NCBI RefSeq assembly: GCF_037975245.1
Contig: NC_092578.1
Coordinates: 16,128,821 to 16,188,820 of the forward strand
Direction of reading: 5' to 3'
DNA: 60,000 nucleotides
From: Apostichopus japonicus
Lineage: Eukaryota; Echinodermata; Holothuroidea; Aspidochirotida; Stichopodidae
Part shown: one piece after another, positions 27,079-38,949 of the stretch
How the letters are laid out: each line of letters starts with the position of its first letter
Position numbering within the stretch: the first letter of the stretch is position 1
The notes under the pieces: model-generated
Databases searched by the model: none
Told to the model about the DNA's origin: nothing
The model's input: the letters and a program-made list of their open reading frames with translations, nothing else
Translations under genes and position numbers: made by a program

Positions 27079-27114
27079 TTGGAAGAGGAGATAATTACCA
27101 ACAATCATTTCACC

Positions 27115-27697
27115 ATGTTGCCTGTCGTTGCCTTTGTCATCGTGTGCCTGTTGAATTCTGTTTTGGCTCTGGCTTTGAAGAAGGCCTGTCAGCTGCTCCT
27201 CCCACAGAAGTACTACCCTTTCGCCAGCGAATTCTGCTGCACGTTCATCGTGGTGGCCAACGTCTTCGAGAACGGTAACATGATAGAATCGTACGGCATG
27301 ACCTCGTTCGCGCTGACCTTGTTCCTGCTGATCTGGATTTACATGAATCTGTTCGATGCCTTCGCCAACCCTCTCTCGACGTTCGATCAAGTCTGGAATA
27401 AGAAGAAGCCATTCTGGGAAGGGGTGGCGATCGTGGTCTGTCAGGTGGCCGGCGGGTGTCTCGGGGGGCGATTCATCATACTCCTCTGGGGGTATATGCA
27501 GCTGACCAATCAGCACATCAGCAGGTCCGAGTTCCTTTCACAGACTTGTCAGTCGACCAATCAGGTCTTGCTCTGGCAAGGAATGGCAGTGGAGATGCTC
27601 TTTACTGTCATTCTGAGAGTTATTGCCAGTTTTGTGACTGGAAAGAGTTGGGAGAGAGCGACCAATAGCTTTGCCAGTGTGGTAGCAGTGGTTATTG
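27115..27697 (+). CDS. Aquaporin-11-like, first exon B
   Basis: This exon encodes residues 1-194, with one base left over, of an AQP11-group channel. The start is ATG 27115 (ACCATGTTG). The donor is ATTG|GTAAAT at 27697/27698, phase 1. The exon parallels exon A block by block: YPFASEFCCTFIVVANVFENGN, interrupted here only by family variation, then FANPLSTFDQVWNKK with NPL as first pore box, then HISRSEFLSQTC and MAVEMLFTVILRVIASF. Joining to 29789 gives VVI then GLEWTG in frame, about 322 residues in all. This is the nearer and therefore the more likely default partner of the shared exon. The A and B pair probably arose by tandem duplication of the first exon. Confidence 0.88.
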
Positions 27698-29788
27698 GTA
27701 AATTTTGCTTCCCCATTTTCTATTCACAATTCTGTACTTTTTTTTTTGTATGAAGCTTTTATGGTCCAGATTTAATTTTTTTTAATCATGAAATCATAAA
27801 ATCTGGAATACTGTAGATCATGTTCCAGTGGAAATTGAAATGCTAGTTGGTCTGAAAAATTCAAGCAATACAGTAGTATTTAGTTGCAAATTGTTGGAGA
27901 AATAATAACTATTTTTTTCATCGATTTGCAAGGAGAAAATTTCAGTGCTAGCATTGGTCAGTATTTGATCTGATGTCTAGAAAGAAGTAAATAAGCTTTA
28001 GTCAACGATTCTTTGAAAGAAAATAATTGTAAGATAAAGTGAATGTATATGCTGTGAGTTTATTTTCAAAGAGAAAAATCTTTAAAAAGAAGATGACTTT
28101 ATCCTACAGTAGCTACAAAGTACAGATGTTGTTCAAGGAAAATTCAAGTAGGAAATTAGGAAAGTTTCATCAAGTACTGTTTTAAGGCAAGTAGCTAAAA
28201 ATAATTAACTTCCTTGCATGAGTCCAGTGTTTTAGCACTTTCATTATGTCACAGACATATTAAAGAAAAGACCAGAAATTAATATGTAATGCATGATGGG
28301 AAATAATTCAAATCATAGCAATAATTAGCACTATGCAGATTTATGGGAATAATGAAAATTGATATGTAAAAATAAGTGTAAAAATTGTACACATAACCAC
28401 AGTCACAGAACCTAAGTAGTAATTTAATTGTTTAATCTATATAAGTTCTATACCATCTCACAAATTATGTCAAAACTAAATGTTGGAAAAAAGGTGGGGG
28501 GAAGGGGGTGGTGCGAAGAGAAGGGGGGTGGTGGGGAGAAGACATGGTGACATACTGTGCATGTGTGGAAACATTTTCAAACTGCAATTTCTGGTGTTTA
28601 CTGGAGAGTTACGTGAAACTTTTTAAATTCTATTAAGGTGTAAGTGAGACCTTATCAAACTGATCAATTTGTGGTGTACCAGCTTTGCTTCAACTTTTTC
28701 TTTAAAAAAATAAAAGAGGATATTTCAACCTACTTTTGACTAAATTACTTTCAGAGCTGTCAAATCAGTTCAGTCATTCAATTGAGTTATCAAACTGAAT
28801 TTTTCAATCTGCTCCATTGCTAGTCAAGTACAAGGATAGATAAATATAGTATTTACAAATGACACTTTTCCTCATAGATGAGTTACGTTAAATGTTGAAA
28901 AGCAGATCTCCAGTACATTACAGAACTATACAGATAGTGATATTATAATGGCAGTTTTATTTTAAGTTTTATAAATGTGTCACCATGTGGAGAAAATCAA
29001 TTGGACATTTTTGTCTGAATATAAATCACTGCTAGAGACACTTCCATATGCAACACACCTGTGTACTACATATCCTACTGTAGGTGACAATCATGTGAGA
29101 GAAAAAAATGTGTCTTGTAACAGGTGCTACGCTGTGCCGACAGGTGAAATGTGAGCTAAATGGGGGAGAAACACATGTACATTTTGTTTAATATAGAAAT
29201 ATTGATCTAGGTAAAATCAAATTTGTATGGTGTTTGTGTACCATCTCGACAGTGCTGCCACAAGGTTGGCTGGCTTAAATGTCAGCTTCAAAATGTCTGA
29301 TAAGGTCTGATAATGTCCCAAACTGTGGCAGAGTTTTGGGAAGTGTCCTTAAACAATCGGAACATGGGCTTTGAAGAATTATAGCATGGACATATTTACC
29401 TTCTGCAATAGTTTTTAATAAAGGCATCAATTCAAAAGAGAACTGATGGAAAGAGGGGGGGGTGGTTAAGCATCGGCATCCTTAGTTTTGTCTCAAAACT
29501 GAAAAAACAACCCATAAAACTGTGCAAACCTACTGGAGCCATAAACTAATATCATTTGAAATTTTTACCTACCAGCATTTTGCCAAATTTCTGTAGTAAA
29601 AAGTAAATAGAGACATTATGGATGTGTTCAGCCTTTCTGTGCTATGAAAAGCTCTTTGCATGAGTCCATATACTCTAATAGTAAACTGAAGCTCCTCGCC
29701 CGAATGGCCCATTTTAAGCTAATTGCACCGTTTAAATAACCTTAATAATTTAAAAACGTTCTTGTTTTACGTTTTTGCCCTCTTGTAG

Positions 29789-30174
29789 GCTTAGAATGGA
29801 CCGGCAGTATGATCAACCCGGCCTTAGCAACAGCGATGACGTACAACTGCGAGAACCATCCTTTCTACGAGCACGTTCTGGTCTACTGGGTGGCGCCGTT
29901 CACCGGCAGCATCCTCAGCGATTTCATTGAAGACTTCCTGCACGGCCCCGGATGGAGAGACAAGGACCAGACGATACCAGGAGGGCAGCAAGCTGTCACC
30001 AAGACAACGCGTAAGAGGAAGACGAAGAAATCTACAAAGGCCAAGAAGAACAACAACCGGGAGCCGGTGGGGTCCTCGCAGGGTAAGAACGGTACCGGGG
30101 TGTCACCGAAGCGGAGAAAGAGGAAGGATGCAAACAACAATAACAGCAAGAGGAAGACTAACGTTGGCGTTTAA
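29789..30174 (+). CDS. Aquaporin-11-like, last exon (NPA box and basic tail)
   Basis: The acceptor is CTCTTGTAG|GC at 29788/29789, entered in phase 1; the stop TAA is at 30172-30174. The exon opens GLEWTGSMINPALATAM: a canonical NPA, followed by Cys nine residues after the Ala, the hallmark of AQP11-type channels. One more membrane segment (VLVYWVAPFTGSILSDFI) follows. About 55 residues of hydrophilic tail then carry repeated Lys/Arg clusters (KRKTKK, PKRRKRK, SKRK). The tail makes this protein about 50 residues longer than mammalian AQP11. It is the only NPA-coding exon I can find for first exons A and B. Confidence 0.92.
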
Positions 30175-30819
30175 CGTCAGGAAAGTGTAAAGGTTAAAGA
30201 AACAAGGGATTCTGTCACAGTTATCTATTTCCCCTCAAGCAGCTTTTTGCATTTCGAGAATTTCTTTCATTTTTTTCATTCTCGGCAAACAAAATCTTGT
30301 AAAAGCCCACCTCTTTTACTAGTTTTAATATTAAAAGTTGCATTTCAAATGACGAAGAGAAAAGTCAGGAATATCCAAAATTGTCAAACGGAATTGATCA
30401 TGAGATATTTTTTCAGATAATATGGAATAGTATCTGGGAGACCAAATTTTTGAACCAAATTTATACTAAATTTGTGCTCACTAGGTAGAAGAATAAAATC
30501 TGAAGGCTGTCTTACTCGGACTGCTTTACTATCCTATTTCGAGTCATACTCAATATTAAGTTTGGTGGAAATACCTGACAACAAAAGGAAAGAACAATAT
30601 GAGTTGCTTTAGCCATAGAGATTCTAATCTCTTTTAACCAATATGTAAGGAATGTGGATTCTACAGAGATGCATTTTGGGTAATATAATGTCAAGTGTAC
30701 TTTGACCTACTGTTTATAATTCATGCCTTAATTAAAAAAAATCAGCCAGGGGTAACATACATGTTTCATGCTTCTTTTGAAAGGCACAATTCTAGCGGAA
30801 TTTTGTCCCTGGTTGGTCC
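30175..30819 (+). other. Probable 3' untranslated region of the aquaporin gene
   Basis: AT-rich sequence follows the stop, with AATAAA near 30491 as one candidate polyadenylation signal. The true end cannot be set from sequence alone. Confidence 0.45.
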
Positions 30820-31071
30820 TTAAAGGTATGCTGTATTGGCCCCAAGTATGCTAGATATTCAAATATGGTCACCTTTGGTCAAAATTCTTAAACTGGTTTT
30901 ATTACAACCCTTCAAGGAAATTTTCCTCACTGGGACATTCAGTCATCTTGTGTGTTCCTTAAATATGTCTGAGAACAATTTGGAGAGTAAAAACCTTCAG
31001 GAAAGTATGTTTTGAAAACCTCTAGCAATTATAGCGTGCTATAAATTGGGGCCTATACTGACGACCTTTAA
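30820..31071. mobile_element. TTAA-flanked MITE, about 250 bp
   Basis: Ends TTAAAGGTATGCTGTATTGG and the inverse of CCTATACTGACGACCTTTAA share TTAAAGG and a GGCCCCAA core further in. It sits downstream of the aquaporin stop codon and may be inside the 3' UTR. Confidence 0.7.
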
Positions 31072-34000
31072 CCACGGACAAGCAAGCTCTCCTCTTATAT
31101 AGTATTTGGGTATTTAACAGAACAAAGTTAAAAGTGAGGAAATTCAGTAACAATCAAAACTGGTCAGTATTGTGTCTTTATTTATTCCCCCTTTTAATAT
31201 ATATGTGAAATTTAAATGGGGACAAGAACAATGTCATTTGTGTATATATATAGTGAATTTTATTTTGCGTGAGGATTGTAATACATTGCTGTGGAATTTT
31301 AGTTTTTGAATAACTTTGATTTTTAAATTTATTACAAACAAAATGGGCTGCCTTTTTAGTATGATATTGTTGGATGTGAGGAGGGGGGTGGGAGGGGTAC
31401 AATCTTGTTTAAATGTAATTTACAGTAGTTTTGTTTGGTTTCATTTGAGTCAGAAGGTACATACAATACACACACTGTATTTACACTGTTGTGGTGTAGT
31501 TTCAGTTCTGAAATATCAGTAGTTATTGCACAATGTTAAACGGTCACAAAAACTTAGCTGTGGTGTCCAATGTTATGAAACCATCTTTTCTTTTTTGCAT
31601 GCAATTCTGAGTATGATGGTGGAAGGAGAGGGGAGGGAGGGGAGCAGGTTGGACAGGTGGTCTATTGTCTGTTTGCTATACATACCATCACCTTTCATAT
31701 AATGCATGTTATACAAGGTATTTAAACAAGGAAGAAGTTTGCTGTTTATAATGCCCTTAAGGGCATCATAGGAAGCAACCGCAGTGAAAACAAGTTATTA
31801 ACAAACATAGTTTATTGTTGAAAAACTTAAAATGATTGTTTAATTCAGATCTGAAGGTGCAATACTATGTATGTCCCTAATTTTCCAAAAATGTCAGAAA
31901 AAAATGATAATAATATATATATTTATTTATATGTAATATATATAAACATATCTGGTATATATCACAGAAAGATTACAGGTGTTGCTGATGAAATTAATAG
32001 CTGATAATTTTCTTGATATCAATTAGCATCAGATTGGTAAAGTTTCTTCCAAAAAGATTTCTCTTTAATTATGAAATCATGGAAAACTGATTTCAGAGGA
32101 CTTTTCTGATGATGAAAATAATAGCAATAATTCTTGATACTAGCTGTTTGTCTAAATCCACATCCTTGTGATGTTTTAATACCTTGTTTTAGTTTGGTTA
32201 GATATATGCTTCTTTATTATGTGAGGGTCTTGAATGTTTATTCTAGAAAGATTTGGAATGTCAGCTCTTCAAAGTAAAGTTACATCAGCTGATGGTATTT
32301 GTATTTATGTAACTTTAATGCTTTTATGAAAATGGTTATGAAACCACCTCTTTGGAAAAGCTTTCGGTGGTGGTTAATTCCTTCAAATATATATTACTTT
32401 CCACATTTTCTTTATATCATCATGTAGAAAAGGCATAAAATCATGAGGTATAGCAAGTTTTAAAGTTTGGATTCCTAGGTGACCAGGAATCCTGTCTTCA
32501 GTTTGGAATTCATTTCATGTTATTATAAGCATGATCCCTATGTGTAAGTTTATTTAGTGGGTCACATACCTGAGAGGAAAAATAACATTAGAGTGGGCCC
32601 TTGTCACATGACGACCTGCTTTCAATTGAAGTGGTCATGTTGCAGACAACAACAGACTGAAAGTTGACCGGTTGCAGTTCGTGCGGGACACCGGAATGTT
32701 TTTGTGAAGGAAAATTTGGTAGAATGTTGTCATATTAATGTTCCCAAAAGCAGAAAGATGTTTTTTTTTAATCTAATTTAATTTTTTTTTTAAATAAGTG
32801 ATAATCAGATCAGGGTATTTCTGAGTACTTAAAAACTTTGATATTTGATTTTGTCTGTTTGCGAGATATTTGCATGTGCGATTTGTGCATGCAACCACCT
32901 TGCTAGGCTAGATAGTTAGTGTAAAGATTCCATTTGAATGTCGGGCTTGGAACAATGAGAGTTCGTTCTTTTAATTAGTACAGTCCTGTGTGACTTGTTT
33001 CCCATACAGTTATCAGCCAGTGGTAACATCAGGTTGTGATTAATGTCCCAAGCATTACTGGTAACAGTTATATAGACATTCATGTTATGAAAATTAAATA
33101 GTGTCAAAACTATGGGGCATTAAAAATGGATCCAGCCAATTACATTAAATCCAATATCAAGCTGTCGAAATTCAAAAATATGTTGGCATTCACTCCTAAA
33201 ACTTTGGATTTTTCTTACTGAAACGTGGTAAGTTTTTAAACATCCCCCCCCCACCCCCGGACAGACATAGGCATATTTGTTAGTATTCTGTATCTCTGAA
33301 ATCAATTTTAATTGTGTGAAGATACCAATTTTTTCACAAATTTGTATTTGTTCAGTTGTGAGAGTAGTACCAAGCATTTTAATTGTTGAGCAAACTGTGA
33401 GTCAAACTGGAGATTATAAAATGGAAGCTTAAAATTCTGCACTATTTTGCAGTTTTCACTTTTACTGTGCTCACGAAAATAAAAGAATGGTTTCTCTGAC
33501 AAAGGTTTTGTTCTTTCATCACACTACTGTGGGAGAGGACAAAGTTTCATTTTAAGTGAGAATATTTTTAATTTTATGGCAAATAAAACAACATGATAAT
33601 CAGCTCAAGTTACCTCAGTGATCCCTGGCTCTCTGCATTTGTAAATTTATCTCAGAGGCTAGGTTGTCCACTCATCAATATGGAACCTGTCATGCTCTTT
33701 AGTACATATTGTTTGAGGAGAATGATCTCAAAGGAATTCTTAAAGGTTGCCAGAAGTTCACTGAAAGTTTAGCATACTAAACATTGCTAGCAGTTTCCTA
33801 AAAGAAATTATTCTTACTTCTGACAAATTTAGTTGGCAAAAATTGTGTAGCAACAAGCTGACTTGCATCTCTTTCAATTAAGATGGCTTTGACAAGTCAC
33901 ATGATCTTTGTATAATAAATGACAATCTTGTTAACACATGGTTTAAGTAGCTATTTTACACTATTTTCGATGCCTGGCCGAAGGCAAAGAGAATCTGTCA

Positions 34001-34380
34001 TATGGTGATGGTATGTGTGTGTATATGCATGTTACGCCCAAGCTTGTAAACATGATAACTCAATAAGTACAGCTTGGTGTAGTTGAGTCCCAATGGTGAC
34101 TAGAAGATATTGGTAGAGGTCAAAGGTAATTTGAGGTCAATGTCCAGAGATGTCTTGAACGTGATAACGCAAAACAGTATATATATCTCGGTTGAAGTAA
34201 ATACTTTGTATGCAAATTCCACATGGTAATCATTAGAATGCTTTTGAAAGAAGTGAATTAAAAAAAAAATGATTTGAGGTCATGCAGAGGACAACTTCTG
34301 AAAACCCTGTAGATATGATAACTAAAAATAAATCTCTGTAACCTCTGTGAAGGTATATATATATTTTTTTATTTGGTTAG
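31072..34380. other. Intergenic AT-rich sequence, no gene seen
   Basis: No conserved coding block or clear repeat array is visible. Only short A/T and TA runs occur (for example near 31910 and 32760). Confidence 0.5.
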
Positions 34381-34398
34381 CTGGTAAAAGAAGAGCAG

Positions 34399-34468
34399 AA
34401 GTTGGGTTTGAACCAGGAACCTTCTGTTGCAAAAGATTTTTAACTACCACTAGACCATTAGGTGAAAC
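34399..34468 (-). repeat. tRNA-derived SINE head
   Basis: The minus strand shows an A-box-like CTAGTGGTAGTTA and a B-box GGTTCAAACCC at tRNA-like spacing. It does not fold as a clean functional tRNA by eye, so a SINE or tRNA pseudogene is likelier. Confidence 0.55.
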
Positions 34469-34549
34469 TCTGATACATAAAGTGGTTTAAATATTTAAAG
34501 ATCCACTTGTTTGGACTTAAGTCATTTTTTCAAAACATTTTCATCCCTG

Positions 34550-34852
34550 AGCCTAGTCAGGGAGATCGGTGTACACTTGGGAACCTTGTCAGGGGGAGGG
34601 AATCCGCGCAACTCACCTTGGCCTCTTGGGGACCTTCTCAGGGGGGAGGGGTTCCGCGCAACTCACCTGTTCCGCTTGGGGACCTTGTCTTGGGGGAGGG
34701 GTTCTGCGCAACTCACCTGTTTCGCCTGGGGACCTTGTCAAAGATCAGACTGCCAGCGAAGTCCTAGGACGGCAATAACCAACCCAGGGCTTGAACCCAG
34801 CAAATCAAAACTTTAAAGCTCACGGAACTACCAATTACACCATTTTGGTTCC
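34550..34852 (-). repeat. tRNA-derived SINE with internal short tandem repeat
   Basis: The minus strand carries a tRNA-like head at about 34852-34780 (GTGTAATTGGTAGTTCC, then GGGTTCAAGCCC). Its body (34565-34740) has three tandem units of about 54 bp built on GGGGACCTTGTC and GCGCAACTCACC. The plus-strand open frames here are repeat artefacts. Confidence 0.55.
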
Positions 34853-34917
34853 CAATTATTAAACTTTGTTTCTTACCTTTATACTTCTGTCTACTCCAAA
34901 GAACAGAAAAGTAAAAG

Positions 34918-35315
34918 GCTCTGGCTGGACTTGAACCGCCAACATGGAGCTTGTCTGATTCTCTCAGTTCAGAGCACTACCAACTGCGCCACTTGAACTG
35001 TTGAGAAATAATGCTCGTTTCTAATACTTCTACTTCAGAATGGAATGAGGAAAAGAAGAAAAAAATTAAAATACACCAGCTGGAATTGAACCGCCAACAT
35101 GGAGCTTGTCTAACTCTCTTAGTTCAGAGCACTACCAACTGCGCCACTTGAACTGTAGAGAAATAATGCTCGATTCTAATATTTCAACTTCAGAATGGAA
35201 TGAGGAAAAGAAGAAAAAAAAAATCAAAATGCACCAGCTGGAATTGAACCACCAACATGGAGCTTGTCTGACTCTCTTAGTTCAGAGCACTACCAACTGC
35301 GCCACTTGAACTATT
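34918..35315 (-). repeat. Tandem array of three tRNA-derived units, about 156 bp period
   Basis: Three units (heads near 34920-34999, 35076-35155 and 35232-35311) each show TGGCGCAGTTGGTAGTGC (A-box) and GCGGTTCAA or close variants (B-box) on the minus strand, separated by A-rich AGAAAAAAATT-like spacers. Spacing is 155 and 158 bp. They resemble class II tRNA heads with a long variable arm but are not clean tRNA genes. Confidence 0.75.
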
Positions 35316-38300
35316 GAGATAATAATGCTTGTTTCTAATATTTCAACATTTAGAGCGCAAGGAGGAAAAAGAGCAGAAATTAAACAAATGTTTTCTCTAG
35401 GGTTGCAACTCTAGGCAAGGAGATTGTCTCATTCTGTATTATATAGCTCTACATATTTCTCACAGTAAATGCTCATTCTACAAGTCCACCCCATCTCCCC
35501 ACCCCCCCCCTTCCCCATCAGTTAATCCTGGTATAATGGGGTATGAGTATGTTTGTACATATGTATGTATGTGTGTGACACCTTGGCATGTAAACTTAAA
35601 AAGTTTATGGTGGTCCAACTCCATATTTGGTATGTGGATGCAACTTAGTAAAACCACCCTATCTTCATCTATGATGGTCAAAGGTCATTCAAGATTTCAA
35701 ACACAGTATGCCTAAGCGAGTACAAAAACCCTATTGTTCTCATATAGGTCATTTGAGATAACCAAAGGTCAAGATCTGAAAACTTTGTGACCTAGAACTT
35801 CATGAGCAAAGGTTAGATTAACTTCAAACTCAGTATTTTGATCCTTTTTATTGGGCCTAAGAACCCTACTGTAGAGGTTAAAGGTCATTTGAGGTCACCA
35901 GAGGTCATAGTCTGGGAACATTAGCAATAACTCCAAAGGTATGAACTTTATGTGTGGAATGTGGCTGCACCTTGTTAAGTACAAGCACCTTGTGTGCACA
36001 ACTTTACATTCAATTTTTGCAAAATAAAATGTGGCAAGGAATCACTAAGTTGCTTGGCTTTCTGGTTATCAATAGTATGATTTTATATATACTTAACCTT
36101 CGTTACAAGTCCTTGAAAATTAAAATACATGTTAAGGTGCTTTATTAAATTCTTGAATTGTTAGATATCTCATTTTTAACTGAATCCTACTTCCTCTTTA
36201 TTGATGGGCAAACTAGCACAGGGTGAAGTTTTCAAGTACTTTGCACCTCTAAATAACATGAATTCAGGGAACTCATGCACTGGGTCAACTTTTAATAGCT
36301 GTTTAATGTCATGAGCAAGGGATGGCAGTCAGACAAGGTAGTGAGTGTGGGGGTGGGGGGGGGGGGAAAGCATCTTTTCTGAAAGAGGAAGGAAATATTT
36401 GCACATTTCATAATTGTAATTGTGGATTTTAAACTGTTGCCAAAGTGCCTGTGGGAACTTTCAAAACATGGACTTGGGCATTGCGTTCACAATAGTGGAT
36501 TACAAATGGTACTGTGTACAAGGCATCATGAGTTTATATTTATTTTTTTCAACCTTGGTAAAAGGAATTCCATTTTTCAAGTATTCTAAATTGCATCATT
36601 ATTATTATGATAATTATTATTGTAAATAATGTTTTAAAGAATTTACAGCATCTTCTGGGAAGATATGAGAGTGTGTATTAATATATAATTTGAATGTTTT
36701 TAAATCATAATATATACATGGGTGTGGAGAAAAGAATAAAGAAGAAGAAAGCAAAAAATTATATCTTTGTTTTCTTTGTTATTGTACAAAGGTATGAATT
36801 CATATTGCCATGAAAAGGTAAGACCCGTCTTTTATCAATATTCTTAATAGCAATCACCTACAAATTTCACTTACAATACATTTTATGGATTAATTACAAA
36901 CATGTCATGCTCTCCAGTCTTGCATGAAGCATCTTTATGTAAGCATGACATATTACCCCCCAAAAAAGAATGCTGTTTTTTTAATTTCATGTATACAAGG
37001 AAGAAATGCCTAAGTAGTTTCACAAGAACTTTCACAAGGCTTTCCTCACAAGGCTTTCCTTCACAAGGCTTTCCTGGTGATTTTGCAAATTCCAAAGACA
37101 TTTCAAGGAATTTCAAGGAATTTATGCCAGAATTCAAACCTTTATCCTCATACACTTGGGAGTACCAAAGAACACAAAAATAGGGATTATTATTCACAGA
37201 AGCTCCAAGGAAATAGAACTGTTGCCATGTAGCATTTTCTTCAGGTCTGTTCGAAATTGTTATTGTCAAGTTCAGTTGCTATGAGACTTGGCAGTTAAAA
37301 GAAGTCCAAAGATATGGATTATCGGTGACCAGCCATTATCTTTCTAGCATATTTTGTTGTTCAAACAATGTACTTGGCCTTGAGTACAAATAAAACTTCA
37401 TCTACATTGCCATGAAAATGAATATCAATCTTTTGGACAATACTCTGAACAGCAATAGTCAACTGTCATCTCCAATGATGTTTATGGATCATATGAAAAT
37501 TTCATTTATCAACTATTTATATTATGCATGGAGTATATTTATCTAAAGCAAAATGCATAAAGGATTTCTCCCCAAGAGGTCACAACATTGTCCTCATACA
37601 CTTGAGAAAACCAAAGAACGTCAAGATAGTAAATATTACTAACAAAAGTCCCAAGGAAACCTAACCTGTCCAAAATTATGTTTTCTTGGATATTAATTTA
37701 GCGACTTGACATTCATGATTCTGGATTTCCAAAGTAACGTCACAATGTTGTTGATATATGTCTTTGCTGTTCATACTCAAATAAATTAGACAAATGCATG
37801 GATTTTTTTCCCCTTTCCATTCATGATCCAAGATATTTGCTTTCTGTTGTCAATCACACATTTTAAGTGTCAGAAGTCATACCTCTTCATTTTAGTAGGC
37901 TTAAATATTACTAGAAACTTTCGGCAAGTATTTTAACTAGAGGTTCTAAACCTACAAAATTTTTGTGAGATGTTCAGGAAAATCAAATTAGACAAATAAA
38001 GCTGTAATTGTGAGTACCATTGCTGTAAGATTAGAAATCAAGACATATGCTTATTGGTGACCAGATTTGGTCTTCCTAGCATATTTGCCATGAAAACTGA
38101 TGACCATTGATATATTAAGGCCATTAATAACGTATCAGAAATTTGTATACAATTAAGGGTGCTTAGTTGCAAAGAGGTGTTATATTTTGCAACTTTTGAA
38201 GTCATTTATGTTAAAGAGCTTCCACTTCCAGAACTATCAGCAATGTATTTCTTCTCTCCCAAGCTTTCGGGTGGCCCTGCAATACATGAAAAGTATTGCA

Positions 38301-38497
38301 ACCACCAGTTTTGAACACCTGGGTATTGTTGTACTTAGACTTACATACAAGTAAAGTTATCCCATTTGACAAACGACATCATGCATAATGCATGTTACTC
38401 ATCATGATGGTTTGACTGCCTCATTTGCATATCTCAAGTCCCTCAGACCTGCGGCTAACACAGCCTTCATCTCGGTCGACATTCAGACGGAAACATT
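35316..38497. other. Intergenic between aquaporin and AAAS 3' ends
   Basis: AT-rich sequence with a poly-G run near 36350 and a short repeat of ACAAGGCTTTCC (37020-37070). The AAAS 3' UTR should occupy the right part. No conserved coding block seen. Confidence 0.5.
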
Positions 38498-38852
38498 TCA
38501 GTCGTTTACACTGAAGAGTTCGAGATTACGATGATGGGAGGATCCGTTCAGGGCTTGGAATGGAGGACGTCTGTTCTCTGAGAGGCTCCAGGCCGAGGTG
38601 AATATCAGAGGCAAAAATTTTACCTTCCCACTCTTAAAACACTGAAAAGAAAGGAAAAGAAGAAGAATATTATTAATCACAAAAGTCAAGTGATTGAAGA
38701 CCTGATCTGTTAGAAACTGTGCACAAAACAGCTGACTAATTGCAAAAAAATATATATATGTATGTATATGTATGTATCTATATATATATATATGTATATA
38801 TGTTTACATAGATATATATATATGTATATAAATATATATATATATATGTATA

Positions 38853-38949
<97 letters not shown>

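Noticed and set aside
27079-27114. Upstream extension of aquaporin exon B beginning with TTG
   Set aside because: TTG is not a normal animal start here, and ATG 27115 aligns with the ATG of exon A.
34918-35315. Functional tRNA genes
   Set aside because: A- and B-boxes are present, but the anticodon arm does not fold cleanly and the units are in tandem with A-rich spacers.
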